The notes: generated from the sequence alone by a model not told the origin. A stretch of 64,000 nt of DNA from Frigidibacter sp. (GCF_030695035.1 NZ_JAUYTT010000010.1:248001-312000), one strand, 5' to 3'. Shown: positions 53,545 to 62,238, counted from the first letter of the stretch. Translations and numbers: made by a program.

Positions 53545-56214
53545 TCAGGCCTTTGTCGGCTCAGGCTGGGCCGCGCGGTTGCGCCGCCGGGGTTCGGAGG
53601 CGGCGGGCGCCTCGTCGGTGGCTGGCGCTGCTTCTAGCACGGGGGCCTCGTCCGTCACAGTCTCGGCCGGGGACTCGATTGCCTCAGGTATATCGGCCGC
53701 CGAAATCGCCTCGGGCACCGCCTCGGCCGCCGGTTCGGCGATGACGCCGGCCTCGACCATCGGCGAGGGTACAACCACGACTTGCAGCGGGGCGGCTTCT
53801 TCGGCGGCCTCTTCCGGCGCGGCCTTGGCCGACAACGGGTCTTCGGTCACGTTCTGGGTGAGCACGGGCACGCCCAGAACCTCGTGGAAGCGTTGCAGCA
53901 TGGTCAGCGTGCGCGGCGACATCTCGTCAATCGCGCCGGGGATGAACTGCACGACCTGCAGCGCCAGCGCGCGTTCCTCGGGGTCCCGCAGCAGCAGCGG
54001 CAGCGTGTCGATGGCGCTTTCCGGCTCGAAGGTGGCGATCAAGGTCTGCTGATGGATGATCATCGCGCGATGTTCGGCGCCGAGGCTGCGGAAGGGCTCG
54101 TCCTGGGTCAGCACCTTGGCCGAGCGTTCCAGCCGGTCGCGGCGCACCTGGCCGCGGTTTTCGGCCAGCAGCACCAGCATCCGGATCACCGCTTCAGGGA
54201 AGCCTCCCTGTTCGATGGTCATCAGCGCGGCCGAAACCTCAGGCAGGCCGCGGAGCTCGCCTTCGGATTTCAGGGTGCGGCGGGTTTCGTGGGTGCGCCC
54301 GAAGGCGCGGGCCCAGGGCGTGCCCCAGAGCGAGAAGAAGGTCAGCTCGAACTGCATGTCGCGGGTGTCGCGCAGGAAGTCGATGGCATTCTCGGTCGCC
54401 TGCACCCAGAAGGCCTCGGCGGCGAGGAAGGGGTTGGTGGCGGAGGCCTTGTTACGGACAGTGCGGACCTTTTCGGCGGCGGTCTCGACCGTGTGCATCG
54501 CCGGGTTGCGGCTGGACATCAGCGCGCGGGTCAGGCGCTGCGGATGCAGGGCGCGGCTCATCTCGGCGCCGGTTTCGGTGACCATCGCGCGGACCACTGG
54601 GCGCAGGACGGTGTCATAGAGCTGTGCCTGCACTTCGGCGGCGCGGGCGACGGCGGCGAAGGGGCGCTCATCCGACACGGTATCGTCGAGCGCGCGGATG
54701 TCATCCAGCGTGCGTTCGGCAAAGCCGACGGTGAAGGTCTTGTGGCCGTCCTTCTCGGTCACATCCTCGATCAGCATCTCATAGAGCCCCGGGGCCAGCG
54801 CCTCGATGGTCTTGAGGGTGGAGGCAACCTCGGAATGCTCGCGATTGGCGATGCTGGAGGACACGAAGATCCCCAGATGGCCGACCTGATCATGCACCAT
54901 ATAGACGATGCGCTGGCCGCGGATGCGGATTTCGCTGACGTCGGAATATGTCTCGGCAATCCAGTTCAGCGCCTGCTGCGGCGGGGTGATGTTGTCGCCG
55001 TGGCTGGCGAAAACCACTATGGGCGCGCGGATCGCCTTGAGGTCGATGGGCCGGCCGGGTTCGATCCGGGCCTCGTTCTTGACCAGACGGTTGCCGACGA
55101 AGAGCTGCTCCACGATCCAGCGGATTTCGGCCTCGTTCAGCAAGAAGAAGCCGCCCCACCATTTCTCGAACTCAAGGAACACCTCGTCGCCCTTGTCGAT
55201 GTCGCGGAAGAGGTCGGTGTATTTGCGGAACAGGGTGCGCGAGGGGTTCATCATCTCGAAGTTCTGCACCAGATGCGCGCCGTCGAAGATGCCGCCGCCA
55301 AGGTCGGACAGCATCATCGGGATCCAGGTGCCGCCAAGCACGCCGGCATTGTAGCGCATCGGGTTCTCGCCGACCTTACCGGCCCAGGGCGCGACCGGGG
55401 CGCCGTTGATGACGATGGGGCCGGTCAGGTCCGGGTTGGTGGCGGCCAGCAGCAGCGTGGCCCAGCCACCCTGGCAGTTGCCGGTGATGACGGGGCGAGA
55501 CGCCTCGGGGTGGCGGCGCATCACCTCGCGCACGAAGGCGGCTTCGGAGCGGGTGACGTAGGAGAGGAACTGGCCCGGCTCGGGCTCGCGCCGGAAGGCG
55601 ACGAAATAGACCGGGTGGCCTTCGCGCAGGGCGACGCCGACCTGGCTGTCGGCCTTGAAGCCGCCGATGCCGGGGCCGTGGCCGGCGCGCGGGTCGATGA
55701 TGATATAGGGGCGGCGGGCATCGTTCACCGTAACGCCCTCGGGCGGGGTGATCTTCAGCAGGATGTAGTTGGACGGGTAGGGAAGATCCTTGCCGTCCAT
55801 GATGATTTCGTAATCATAGATCAGTACCGGCGGGCAGCCCGCGGCCTCATGCTCCAGGAAGATGTCGCCGCGTTTGCGCAGCGTGTCCATCGTCAGGATC
55901 ATCCGCTCGCCTGCGTCGCGCAGGTATTCGGCGAGGTTGTTGCCGATCCGGCCCTCGGACTGGGCGCGGCGCAGATCCTCGATCAGGCTGCCGGCCTTTT
56001 CCATCGTCTCTTCGGCGCGGCGGGAATGGGTTTCCTTGATCCGGGCCGACTGGCGCGAGGCGGCGGTATTCAGGATCTCAAGCGTTTCCGACCCGGCGCC
56101 GATCTCGGCCTCGGCCTTTTCCATGGCGCCGAGCAGGGCGGTCAGCATGTCGGCCTCGGGGCGGGGCATCCGCGGCTGTTGCGCGGGATCGAACAGATCA
56201 AAGACATTGGCCAT
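53545..56214 (-). CDS. DUF3141 protein, PhaC-like alpha/beta hydrolase
   Basis: 889 residues. N-terminal helices (1-100) are followed by an alpha/beta-hydrolase core: PYIIIDPRAGHGPGIGGF, nucleophile elbow VITGNCQGGWATL with Cys in place of Ser, as in polyhydroxyalkanoate synthases, ASHGDNITPPQQALNW (acid), and YMVHDQVGHLGIFV (His). About 300 helical residues follow, then an acidic, Ala/Pro/Glu-rich tail (about 800-870) and a basic end SEPRRRNRAAQPEPTKA. Annotated elsewhere as 3-hydroxyalkanoate synthetase-like, but unproven. With FabI, MaoC-Pta and CoA-transferase it suggests hydroxyacyl-CoA or polyester metabolism. Confidence 0.78.
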   Translation of the reverse strand: MANVFDLFDPAQQPRMPRPEADMLTALLGAMEKAEAEIGAGSETLEILNTAASRQSARIKETHSRRAEETMEKAGSLIEDLRRAQSEGRIGNNLAEYLRDAGERMILTMDTLRKRGDIFLEHEAAGCPPVLIYDYEIIMDGKDLPYPSNYILLKITPPEGVTVNDARRPYIIIDPRAGHGPGIGGFKADSQVGVALREGHPVYFVAFRREPEPGQFLSYVTRSEAAFVREVMRRHPEASRPVITGNCQGGWATLLLAATNPDLTGPIVINGAPVAPWAGKVGENPMRYNAGVLGGTWIPMMLSDLGGGIFDGAHLVQNFEMMNPSRTLFRKYTDLFRDIDKGDEVFLEFEKWWGGFFLLNEAEIRWIVEQLFVGNRLVKNEARIEPGRPIDLKAIRAPIVVFASHGDNITPPQQALNWIAETYSDVSEIRIRGQRIVYMVHDQVGHLGIFVSSSIANREHSEVASTLKTIEALAPGLYEMLIEDVTEKDGHKTFTVGFAERTLDDIRALDDTVSDERPFAAVARAAEVQAQLYDTVLRPVVRAMVTETGAEMSRALHPQRLTRALMSSRNPAMHTVETAAEKVRTVRNKASATNPFLAAEAFWVQATENAIDFLRDTRDMQFELTFFSLWGTPWARAFGRTHETRRTLKSEGELRGLPEVSAALMTIEQGGFPEAVIRMLVLLAENRGQVRRDRLERSAKVLTQDEPFRSLGAEHRAMIIHQQTLIATFEPESAIDTLPLLLRDPEERALALQVVQFIPGAIDEMSPRTLTMLQRFHEVLGVPVLTQNVTEDPLSAKAAPEEAAEEAAPLQVVVVPSPMVEAGVIAEPAAEAVPEAISAADIPEAIESPAETVTDEAPVLEAAPATDEAPAASEPRRRNRAAQPEPTKA

Positions 56215-56228
56215 GGGTAGAACCCCCT

Positions 56229-56993
56229 TCAGGCGGTGATCGAGAAGCCGCCGTCGATGTCATGGACACCGCCGGTCAGATTGCGGGCTTCGGGCGAGGC
56301 AAGGAAGGCGGCCATCGCCCCCACATCCTCGATGGAGGCGAGTTGATGCGTGGGCGCGCGGTCGGATGCGGCGGCCAGAAGCTCGTCGAAATGGTCGATG
56401 CCGCTGGCGGCGCGGGTCTTGAGCGGCCCGGGTGAGAGCGCATGGACGCGGATGCCCTTTTCGCCAAGCTCGGCGGCCGCATAGCGCACGGCACTTTCCA
56501 GCGCCGCCTTGACCGGGCCCATCATGTTGTAATGCCGCACGACGCGGGAGGAGCCGAAGAAGCTGACCGACAGGCAGCAGCCGCCATCCGGCATCAGGGG
56601 CTCGGCGAGGCGGATCATGCGCAGGAAGGAGTGGACCGAGATGTCCATCGCGAGGCCAAACCCCTCGGCCGAGCAATCGACGACGCGGCCATGCAGATCC
56701 TCGCGCGGGGCGAAGGCGATGGAATGGAGAACGGTGTCGAGCCGGCCCCATTTGCGGGTGATTTCGGCGAAGACTGCTTCGAGTTGCCCCGGTTGGGCCA
56801 CATCGAGCGGCATCATGATCTCGGCGCCCAGTTCCTCGGCCAGCGGGCGCACATAGCCCTCGGCCTTGTCGTTCAGCCAGGTGATCGCGAGATCAGCGCC
56901 CTGCGCCTTCAGCGCCTCAGCGCAGCCCCAGGCGATCGAATGTTCATTGGCGATCCCGACCACCAGTGCCTTGTGTCCGTGCAACGAAAACAT
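56229..56993 (-). CDS. fabI: Enoyl-ACP reductase FabI-type SDR
   Basis: 254 residues from ATG 56993. An ATG at 57032 with a better GGTGGAATGAG site would add 13 residues and may be the real start. VVGIANEHSIAWG is the FabI NADH loop, LHSIAFAP the conserved strand, and Y155-x6-K162 (HYNMMGPVKA) the catalytic FabI pair. It reduces trans-2-enoyl-ACP in fatty-acid synthesis; as a second copy outside the fab genes it may act on enoyl-CoA here. First gene of the minus-strand operon that continues with DUF3141 after 14 bases. Confidence 0.88.
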   Translation of the reverse strand: MFSLHGHKALVVGIANEHSIAWGCAEALKAQGADLAITWLNDKAEGYVRPLAEELGAEIMMPLDVAQPGQLEAVFAEITRKWGRLDTVLHSIAFAPREDLHGRVVDCSAEGFGLAMDISVHSFLRMIRLAEPLMPDGGCCLSVSFFGSSRVVRHYNMMGPVKAALESAVRYAAAELGEKGIRVHALSPGPLKTRAASGIDHFDELLAAASDRAPTHQLASIEDVGAMAAFLASPEARNLTGGVHDIDGGFSITA

Positions 56994-57032
56994 ACGTGCG
57001 ACCCCCAACTCAGCTTGCCAGCTGACACTCAT

Positions 57033-57374
57033 CTCATTCCACCTATCGTCTGTGGCGTTGATATGATGTTTCTGCGACTGCGCCGCGACGTAATGTCGCA
57101 TATGACGCCGGGTGGTGTGGCGAGTGCACCTCTGCCCCGACACGCGGATTTTCAATCCCAAAACGGCTGTGGGATTTCCGGCGGTTGCGGGCGATTTCTC
57201 TGTCAAACCTACCACGAAAAATCAGGCACTTAGCGGGCGATTGTCAAACCATTTTGGGCCCCGGAAGGGGCGTGAAATGGCCGGTCCGGGGCCGGTTGGG
57301 CAGGTCAGCGGCCGTCCCCAGATCGGTCGCCGGATAGCCTGCGCCGGCCGCCCCGTCGCCCTCCTTCCGGGGGT
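57033..57374. other. 342-bp intergenic region: fabI-operon promoter and boundary of a mobile-type region
   Basis: No gene. It holds an inverted repeat 57154-57176 (AATCCCA, 9-base loop, TGGGATT) and two direct repeats of GCGGGCGATT plus TGTCAAACC (57187-57209 and 57233-57250). Read on the minus strand these give two TTTGACA -35-like boxes, so the repeats may be two tandem promoters reading toward fabI. Alternatively they are repeats at the edge of the replication-gene region that follows. Confidence 0.5.
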
Positions 57375-58238
57375 GTGGCCGTGAGCTGGAAGATCGCCAA
57401 CCTCTGCGCCGAGAGGGTCTTCGGCAGCGCGGCCCGCAAGCAGATCATCATGTTCCTGGCGGACAAGGCCAGCGACGATGGCTCGGGCATCTGGTGCTCC
57501 AAGGGCACGATCCAGCGGCATACCGAGCTGGGTGAAAGCACCGTGAAGCGGACGATCAGCGACTTCCTGCGGGAGGGCATCCTGGTCGAGACCGGGCGGC
57601 GGCCCTGCAAGAACGGGTTCACCGTGATCTACCGGATCGTGCTGGCCCGGGTGATGACGCTGGAGTCCTCGGCTGAACCCGATGAGGGGACGGGGGTCAC
57701 AGTGGACCCCGTCCAGCCTGAACCCGGTACGGGGTCCACCATGGACGGGGTAGAGGGTCCACGGTGGACCCCAAACCACCCTCAAACCATCCCTAAACCA
57801 CCTACGCGCAAGCGCGTGGAGGCGGAGGCGGATGAGAGATTCGAGAAGATCTGGGCCGCCTATCCGAAGGACCGCCAGCGCGGGAAGGCGGCCTGTCTTG
57901 AGCGGATTGCCGATGCGGTGGGTGAGGGGGTGGATCCCGACGACTTGCTGCGCGCCGTGCAGGCCTACGCCACCGAGAGCGCGGGCTTTACCCGGTCCAA
58001 GGTCTGCTTCTCGGACAACTGGTTCCAGCTGCGGCGCTGGCAGGGCGCCATCGAGAGGCAGCAGGCCGAGCGCGAGGCGGCGGAGGCGGCCATGGCGGAG
58101 CACCATGCTCGGCTGGCGGCTTGGATCCGCGAGCGGAGCCCGATGTGCAAGCACATCACCGCAGGGCAGGTCGCAGCGCTGACGGCGGCCAATCTGGTCA
58201 CCGAGGGGCAGTTGCGCGCCGTGGGGCTGGCGGTGTGA
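57375..58238 (+). CDS. Replication-type helix-turn-helix protein
   Basis: 287 residues from GTG 57375 (a GTG at 57381 is equally possible). Residues 1-90 form a winged-helix domain of the plasmid or phage replication kind: KQIIMFLADKASDDGSGIWC, GTIQRHTELGESTVKRTISDFLREGIL, TVIYRIVL. A Pro/Thr-rich linker follows (about 95-145). The C-terminal part (FEKIWAAYPKDRQRGKAACL, NWFQLRRWQGAIERQQAERE) resembles phage replication proteins. A coiled-coil-like segment ends the protein. It is followed by iteron-like repeats and a MobC-type gene, so a plasmid-derived origin is likely. Confidence 0.65.
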   Translation: MAVSWKIANLCAERVFGSAARKQIIMFLADKASDDGSGIWCSKGTIQRHTELGESTVKRTISDFLREGILVETGRRPCKNGFTVIYRIVLARVMTLESSAEPDEGTGVTVDPVQPEPGTGSTMDGVEGPRWTPNHPQTIPKPPTRKRVEAEADERFEKIWAAYPKDRQRGKAACLERIADAVGEGVDPDDLLRAVQAYATESAGFTRSKVCFSDNWFQLRRWQGAIERQQAEREAAEAAMAEHHARLAAWIRERSPMCKHITAGQVAALTAANLVTEGQLRAVGLAV

Positions 58239-58279
58239 GCGGCGGGGCTGATGGCATGCGCGGAGCGGCCGATGGCGAA

Positions 58280-58430
58280 GGCACCGCGTCTGTCGCAGGA
58301 TGCCCGCCGCGGAGTGCATCGCGCGTCACGTCCGCTGCACCGCGTCCATTGCACCACGCCCTCCGTCCCCCGCATCGCGTTCTCTGCATCGCGCTCCGTG
58401 TGGCGTGCCGTCTGTCCTCTGCATCGCGTT
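58280..58430. repeat. Iteron-like repeats downstream of the replication-type gene
   Basis: The core GCATCGCG recurs at 58316-58323, 58372-58379, 58386-58393 and 58421-58428. Degenerate GCACCGCGTC versions lie at about 58281 and 58336. The strand is unusually rich in C and T over this 354-base gene-free gap (58239-58591). Spacing is irregular. Together with the upstream gene this suggests an origin or a regulator-binding array. Confidence 0.45.
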
Positions 58431-58591
58431 GCCGCAGCCTGCGTCCTGCCTTCTCCCTCGTCCAGATACCGCCACCTCCGATGGCGCACCCAGCCTTCGA
58501 AAATGAGTCCAAGCCCCTGTCCCGCCTCCGCTGACGCTGGGAGGCGGGGGGCTTGGACGAAGTTGGCAAGAAATAGGAACGTAAACTTCAC

Positions 58592-59182
58592 ATGCGCCAC
58601 CATCGCAAACTGACCGACGACGAGCGCCGCCAGATCATCGAAGCGCGCGCTGGTGGCATGCCTGCCTCCACCCTAGCCCGCCGCTTCGTGGTCTCGCCAC
58701 GGACGATCTACAACACGTTGAGCAAGGCTGAAGGCGTGCATCCCAGAACCAAAACCGTCAGTGCGCGCGTCAGCGAGCGCGAGCTGGCGGGTTTCATGGC
58801 CGCGTTGGCCGCACGCGGTATCATCGACCGCCCCGCGGCCCTGCGACGCCTGATGGAGGCCGCAGATAAGATCCTGACGCCCGCAGACCCGGCAATGATC
58901 GACAAGCTGCAGTGCTGGGGCGTCGAGATTCAGACCCACGGCGCCGCGATCAACCAGATCGCCCGCAAGCTGAACGAGGCCAAGCTGCAAGGCCGCCCCA
59001 TGCCTTACACCGCCGAGGACGCGGCCAAGATGCGCGCGATGGCGACGATGCTTTTCGAATTCATGGAGCAGTTCCAGACCCTCTTGGACGCAAGGCGGGC
59101 AGCAATGACGCGAGAGGTCGACAAGGCGCTAGCGGGGTTGGCGAAGCCAAGGGCGTCCAATACGTCTGACCCCTTGTTGTGA
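58592..59182 (+). CDS. MobC-like mobilisation/relaxosome accessory protein with HTH
   Basis: 196 residues. Residues 1-55 are a resolvase-like helix-turn-helix (LTDDERRQIIEARAGGMPAS then LARRFVVSPRTIYNTLSKAE). From about 60 the MobC-type region begins (VSARVSERELAGFMAALAAR), continuing to INQIARKLNEAKLQG, the family's characteristic NQIARxLN stretch, and a helical tail. MobC proteins bind oriT and assist the relaxase; no relaxase gene is present, so mobilisation is probably lost or supplied elsewhere. ATG 58592 follows a weak AGGAACG site. Confidence 0.7.
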   Translation: MRHHRKLTDDERRQIIEARAGGMPASTLARRFVVSPRTIYNTLSKAEGVHPRTKTVSARVSERELAGFMAALAARGIIDRPAALRRLMEAADKILTPADPAMIDKLQCWGVEIQTHGAAINQIARKLNEAKLQGRPMPYTAEDAAKMRAMATMLFEFMEQFQTLLDARRAAMTREVDKALAGLAKPRASNTSDPLL

Positions 59183-59270
59183 TCTGCAAATGAGACAGGA
59201 GCGCTCTTTTGTCTTACTTGTGAGACAAACGGTATCAATTGCCTTGCGAAGGTGAACCTCCGCCAGCATC

Positions 59271-59298
59271 TTTCCTGTATCGCAGATGGTACAGGAAA
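59271..59298. promoter_or_regulatory. 9-bp inverted repeat upstream of the XRE gene
   Basis: TTTCCTGTA and TACAGGAAA with a 10-base spacer, ending 27 bases before ATG 59325. The size and spacing fit an XRE/HipB-family operator for autorepression. Two TGAGACA repeats lie just upstream (59191 and 59221, 30 bp apart). Confidence 0.55.
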
Positions 59299-59324
59299 CC
59301 CCTTTATGCGTGAGATGTAGCACA

Positions 59325-59732
59325 ATGATCGCCGACACAGGAAAGGTCGCACGCACCAAGGGGGGCGTCGTTCACCCCTCCATCGCCCGCGGCATCGCCG
59401 GGCTTGGACGGGACATCTCGCGTGCGCGTCGTGCGCGCCGGATTTCTACGACCGACATGGCCGCACGCATGGGGGTTGGACGCAGCACGCTGCACCGTCT
59501 GGAGCAAGGCGATCCGGGCGTGTCGCTGAACACGCTGGCGATGGCGCTGTCGGTTTTGGGGCTCTTCGACCGGCTTGCCGATCTCGTCGACCCAGCCGCT
59601 GACGACATCGGGTTGATGCTGGCGGAGAAGACGCTGCCCAAGAATATCGTTTCGCGACGGCGGTCGTCGCAATCGACCCAAACCCCAGGCGCGGCTTCGG
59701 GTGAGGCAGACGACGTGCCGGAGGGATGGTAA
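59325..59732 (+). CDS. XRE-family HTH regulator, HipB-like orphan
   Basis: 135 residues. XRE HTH around RRISTTDMAARMGVGRSTLHRLEQGDPGVSLNTL (quoted in part elsewhere), then LAMALSVLGLFDRLADLVDP, a segment typical of antitoxins paired with HipA kinases. The C-terminal 30 residues are basic and Ser/Thr-rich (SRRRSSQSTQT). A HipA-like partner would be expected immediately downstream, but the next 280 bases have no intact frame, so the partner is missing or destroyed. Confidence 0.75.
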   Translation: MIADTGKVARTKGGVVHPSIARGIAGLGRDISRARRARRISTTDMAARMGVGRSTLHRLEQGDPGVSLNTLAMALSVLGLFDRLADLVDPAADDIGLMLAEKTLPKNIVSRRRSSQSTQTPGAASGEADDVPEGW

Positions 59733-60012
59733 TGGGGGCGCGGAGCATCGATATGCGCATCGGGGCCCGTGCGCCCGGCGCGGAGCCCCTCTCGGCCGAC
59801 AGGTGGACTGGATGTGGCCGGTTTGGGGAACTGGGACGTGGGCAGCGGGGGAACGGTTCAGCAGCGCCGTGCCATAGCCGGCCAGATGGATGATCTCTTG
59901 CCGGGTGGTGATGGCCACGGCGAGGCCGGGAAGACCGTGATCCGCGATGCCGGTGTTTAGGCAATGAGCCTGACGCATCAGCCTCCCGCATCCGCGGGAG
60001 GAATGTTGGCCA
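59733..60012. other. Gap without an intact gene after the orphan XRE gene
   Basis: 280 bases where a toxin gene is expected. Short frames exist on both strands but none has a family-like sequence or ribosome site. I read it as degraded sequence. It ends at the hipA stop on the other strand. Confidence 0.4.
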
Positions 60013-61347
60013 TTACGCCGCGTCCTCGGCCTGCATCGCGCCGAGAAGCTTGAGACGTCCCAGATAGCCCCCCATGATCGACCGCCCGAGCTCCTCGGGG
60101 AAATCGGCGGGCATCGCCGCCATTGTGGTCGCCAAGGCATCTGCGGACTGCTCCAGCAGCTCATCGACCAGGTTCTCGATGATGTTCACCGGCATCTTGC
60201 AGTTGCGCGCAGTCTCTCGGAAGTGCCGCAGCGCGATCTGGCTCACGATGTAATGGTTATTGCTACCCACAGCCATCGCCACGCGCACCTTCCTGTCCGG
60301 GATCTGCCCCGCGTCGAACAAAGGCTGGATCGACATGACATCGTAGAGCGGCGTCAGGCGGTAGCGCGCTTGGGGAAGCAACCGAAGGCTGAAGTTCTTC
60401 GCATGTCCGTCGGAGGCCGCCAGAAGCCAGAAGACGATCATGACCTTCATCATGAGGCGCCGATCTTCCTGAGCAACCATGCTCCCGAGGAGGAGATCCA
60501 TGATGTCCTCGAAGCCAGGTCCGCCGTCCTTCTGATACTTCCTCGACGAGGGCACCGACAGCGCTTGGCACAGGTCCTCCTGCGGCAGCCGCAGGATCGG
60601 CCTGCCTTCCCCATGTTCCGGAACAAGACGATCAAAGCGCTCGACGACGAGGGCTCTCTCCCCGGCGAACTCCATGATCTCGGTTCTGGCCGCCTCCATG
60701 CCGAGGTGGCGCAGGAAGGTCATGCAGAAGTGCTCATTCTCCACGCTGAGGCTGAGATCCACCCCGTCCGGCCGCATGCCGATTGGCTTTTTCAGGATGT
60801 GCGTCGTCGGTGTTGTGCCATGCGGCAGGTGCCAGGCCCCATCGCGCCGAAGCAATGCCGTCTTCTCCTGGGCACCGGCAATCGAGATCCTGAACTCCTC
60901 GTCTTCGTCATCCATTCCGAGCGGGGCCGTTGCCAGATTGCGAAGAATGTCGGCGATGCGCGCGTCCGAGATCGGTTCGCTTTCCAGCGTCAGGGCGCCC
61001 GGCGCCGTGCCCTTCGGCAGGAACTGCATCGCGCCGATGCAGTCACGGCCGATGACCGAGAGAATGCTGTAGGCGTCCTTTCCTGCCGCGCCCGTCTTCG
61101 CGGCGATCTGCTCGCGGATATCAAGGTTGTCAGGGAGCAGGTTCTCGATCACGAAAAGGACCGGGTCGCCCCGGTATGTCTCGTCCGAAAGCGGCAGCGA
61201 CAGCGAAATCGGCAGCGCGTTGTGGCGGCTTAGCCAGTCCGGAGCATATCGGAAGCTGAGTGCGCCCGCGCGTGTCCGGGCCAGATGGCCGACCACCGTG
61301 CCATTCAGCACGACGTCAATCGCTGGATTTGCGAGCTTCCTTGCCAT
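60013..61347 (-). CDS. hipA: HipA-type serine/threonine kinase toxin
   Basis: 444 residues, full length. N-subdomain: AIDVVLNGTVVGHLARTRAG and the LPISLSLPLSDETYRGDPVLFVIENLLPD region (split for length) are typical. Kinase core: ISIAGAQEKTALLRRDG (ATP loop), THILKKPI (Lys), ENEHFCMTFLRHLGM, ASDGHAKNFSLRLL (catalytic DxHxxN), and LTPLYDVMS (metal-binding Asp). HipA phosphorylates glutamyl-tRNA synthetase in E. coli and induces dormancy. ATG 61347 shares one base with the hipB stop (TGATG). It appears intact. Confidence 0.92.
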   Translation of the reverse strand: MARKLANPAIDVVLNGTVVGHLARTRAGALSFRYAPDWLSRHNALPISLSLPLSDETYRGDPVLFVIENLLPDNLDIREQIAAKTGAAGKDAYSILSVIGRDCIGAMQFLPKGTAPGALTLESEPISDARIADILRNLATAPLGMDDEDEEFRISIAGAQEKTALLRRDGAWHLPHGTTPTTHILKKPIGMRPDGVDLSLSVENEHFCMTFLRHLGMEAARTEIMEFAGERALVVERFDRLVPEHGEGRPILRLPQEDLCQALSVPSSRKYQKDGGPGFEDIMDLLLGSMVAQEDRRLMMKVMIVFWLLAASDGHAKNFSLRLLPQARYRLTPLYDVMSIQPLFDAGQIPDRKVRVAMAVGSNNHYIVSQIALRHFRETARNCKMPVNIIENLVDELLEQSADALATTMAAMPADFPEELGRSIMGGYLGRLKLLGAMQAEDAA

Positions 61348-61649
61348 CACCACAGCCCGTCATAGCTGTCCGGACCGGCCGGGTCCGCGGTCGGTTCCGA
61401 TCGAGGCCTGATGACCAATTCCAGATCGAGCGCTGCCAGAATCAGCGCGAGCGTTTTGAGCGACACACCTTCTTCGCCGGCCTCGATGGCAGACACCGTT
61501 GCTTGCCGGATGCCCGCGCGGTCCGCGACACCCTGTTGCGAGAGCTTCAGCTCCCTGCGATAGCGACGAAGCACGGCGCCAATTTCCGCGGGACGGCGCC
61601 CCGCACGCCCGGAACTGCTTTCGCCCGAAGAAGGCACTGCTTTTTTCAT
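61347..61649 (-). CDS. hipB: HipB-type antitoxin, XRE family
   Basis: 100 residues. The XRE HTH is GAVLRRYRRELKLSQQGVAD with RAGIRQATVSAIEAGEEG, followed by VSLKTLALILAALDLELVI (the family's conserved second helix pair). The C-terminal tail (EPTADPAGPDSYDGLW) probably contacts HipA. The antitoxin should repress its own promoter with HipA as co-repressor through the three upstream operators. Overlaps hipA by 3 bases. Confidence 0.92.
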   Translation of the reverse strand: MKKAVPSSGESSSGRAGRRPAEIGAVLRRYRRELKLSQQGVADRAGIRQATVSAIEAGEEGVSLKTLALILAALDLELVIRPRSEPTADPAGPDSYDGLW

Positions 61650-61690
61650 TGCCGTCGGCCTCTTCTCGCCTTCGAGGACAGGTGGGTGGT

Positions 61691-61760
61691 ATACGCACTG
61701 GCGTATCGGCGATAGTTATACGCGTTAGCGTATTATGTCAAGTTATACGTCTTGGCGTAT
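61691..61760. promoter_or_regulatory. Three hipB operators with exact 27-bp spacing
   Basis: ATACGC-ACTG-GCGTAT (61691-61706), ATACGC-GTTA-GCGTAT (61718-61733), ATACGT-CTTG-GCGTAT (61745-61760). The arms are 6 bp and the centre 4 bases; start-to-start spacing is 27 bp twice. The first two are perfect palindromes and the third has one changed base. They lie 42 bases upstream of hipB and face a divergent xre gene. Confidence 0.8.
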
Positions 61761-61884
61761 AGGTGAATTTCATGCGCGACCGAGTATAGAAGTGAACTAC
61801 ACCAACGTTCCGGTGACGCTTGATAACTGACGGGCGGAGCGCAGTCGCCCCTACGACACCTTGCCGCTCTCTCCGTTCAGATGA

Positions 61885-62238
61885 ATGGACATGGTTGACC
61901 GATTCATACCTCGCAACAGAACCTACTCCAAAACAACGCGCCGAGCTCTCGCCATGCTGGGCAAGCTGATCCGCATTGGCAGGTCGGAGCGCCGCCTGAC
62001 GGCCCAGGACTTGGCCGACCGTGCTGACATCAGCCGCACAACGCTCCACAACATCGAGAAGGGGGCACCCGGCGCCGAGATCGGCATTGTCTTCGAGGTG
62101 GCATCTCTCATCGGCGTGCGGCTGTTCGATCCCGACGAGCGCACGCTCGCCCTGCACAGCGCGCACCTCGATGAGAAGCTGACGCTGCTGCCGCAAAGCG
62201 TCCGCCCCGCCCGCAACGAGGTCGATGATGACTTCTAG
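61885..62238 (+). CDS. XRE-family regulator of a second, broken hip-like pair
   Basis: 117 residues from ATG 61885 (or 61891). TTRRALAMLGKLIRIGRSER then RLTAQDLADRADISRTTLHNIEKG is the XRE HTH; the following EIGIVFEVASLIGVRLFDPD is typical of antitoxins paired with the other common HipA type. Its 3' end overlaps the start of a hipA-like pseudogene (ATGATG inside the last codons). The protein itself is intact and may still repress its own promoter. Confidence 0.82.
   Translation: MDMVDRFIPRNRTYSKTTRRALAMLGKLIRIGRSERRLTAQDLADRADISRTTLHNIEKGAPGAEIGIVFEVASLIGVRLFDPDERTLALHSAHLDEKLTLLPQSVRPARNEVDDDF

Noticed and set aside
57033-57140. A Pho box upstream of the fabI operon
   Set aside because: A GTCATATGCGACAT-like stretch exists on the minus strand but matches the two-half-site Pho box poorly.
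58239-58591. CRISPR array in the repeat-rich gap
   Set aside because: Repeats are about 8 bases, irregularly spaced and without unique spacers of constant length; no cas genes anywhere in the window.
59733-59960. A hipA partner gene for the XRE protein at 59325
   Set aside because: No frame keeps HipA-like sequence for more than a few residues and all close quickly.
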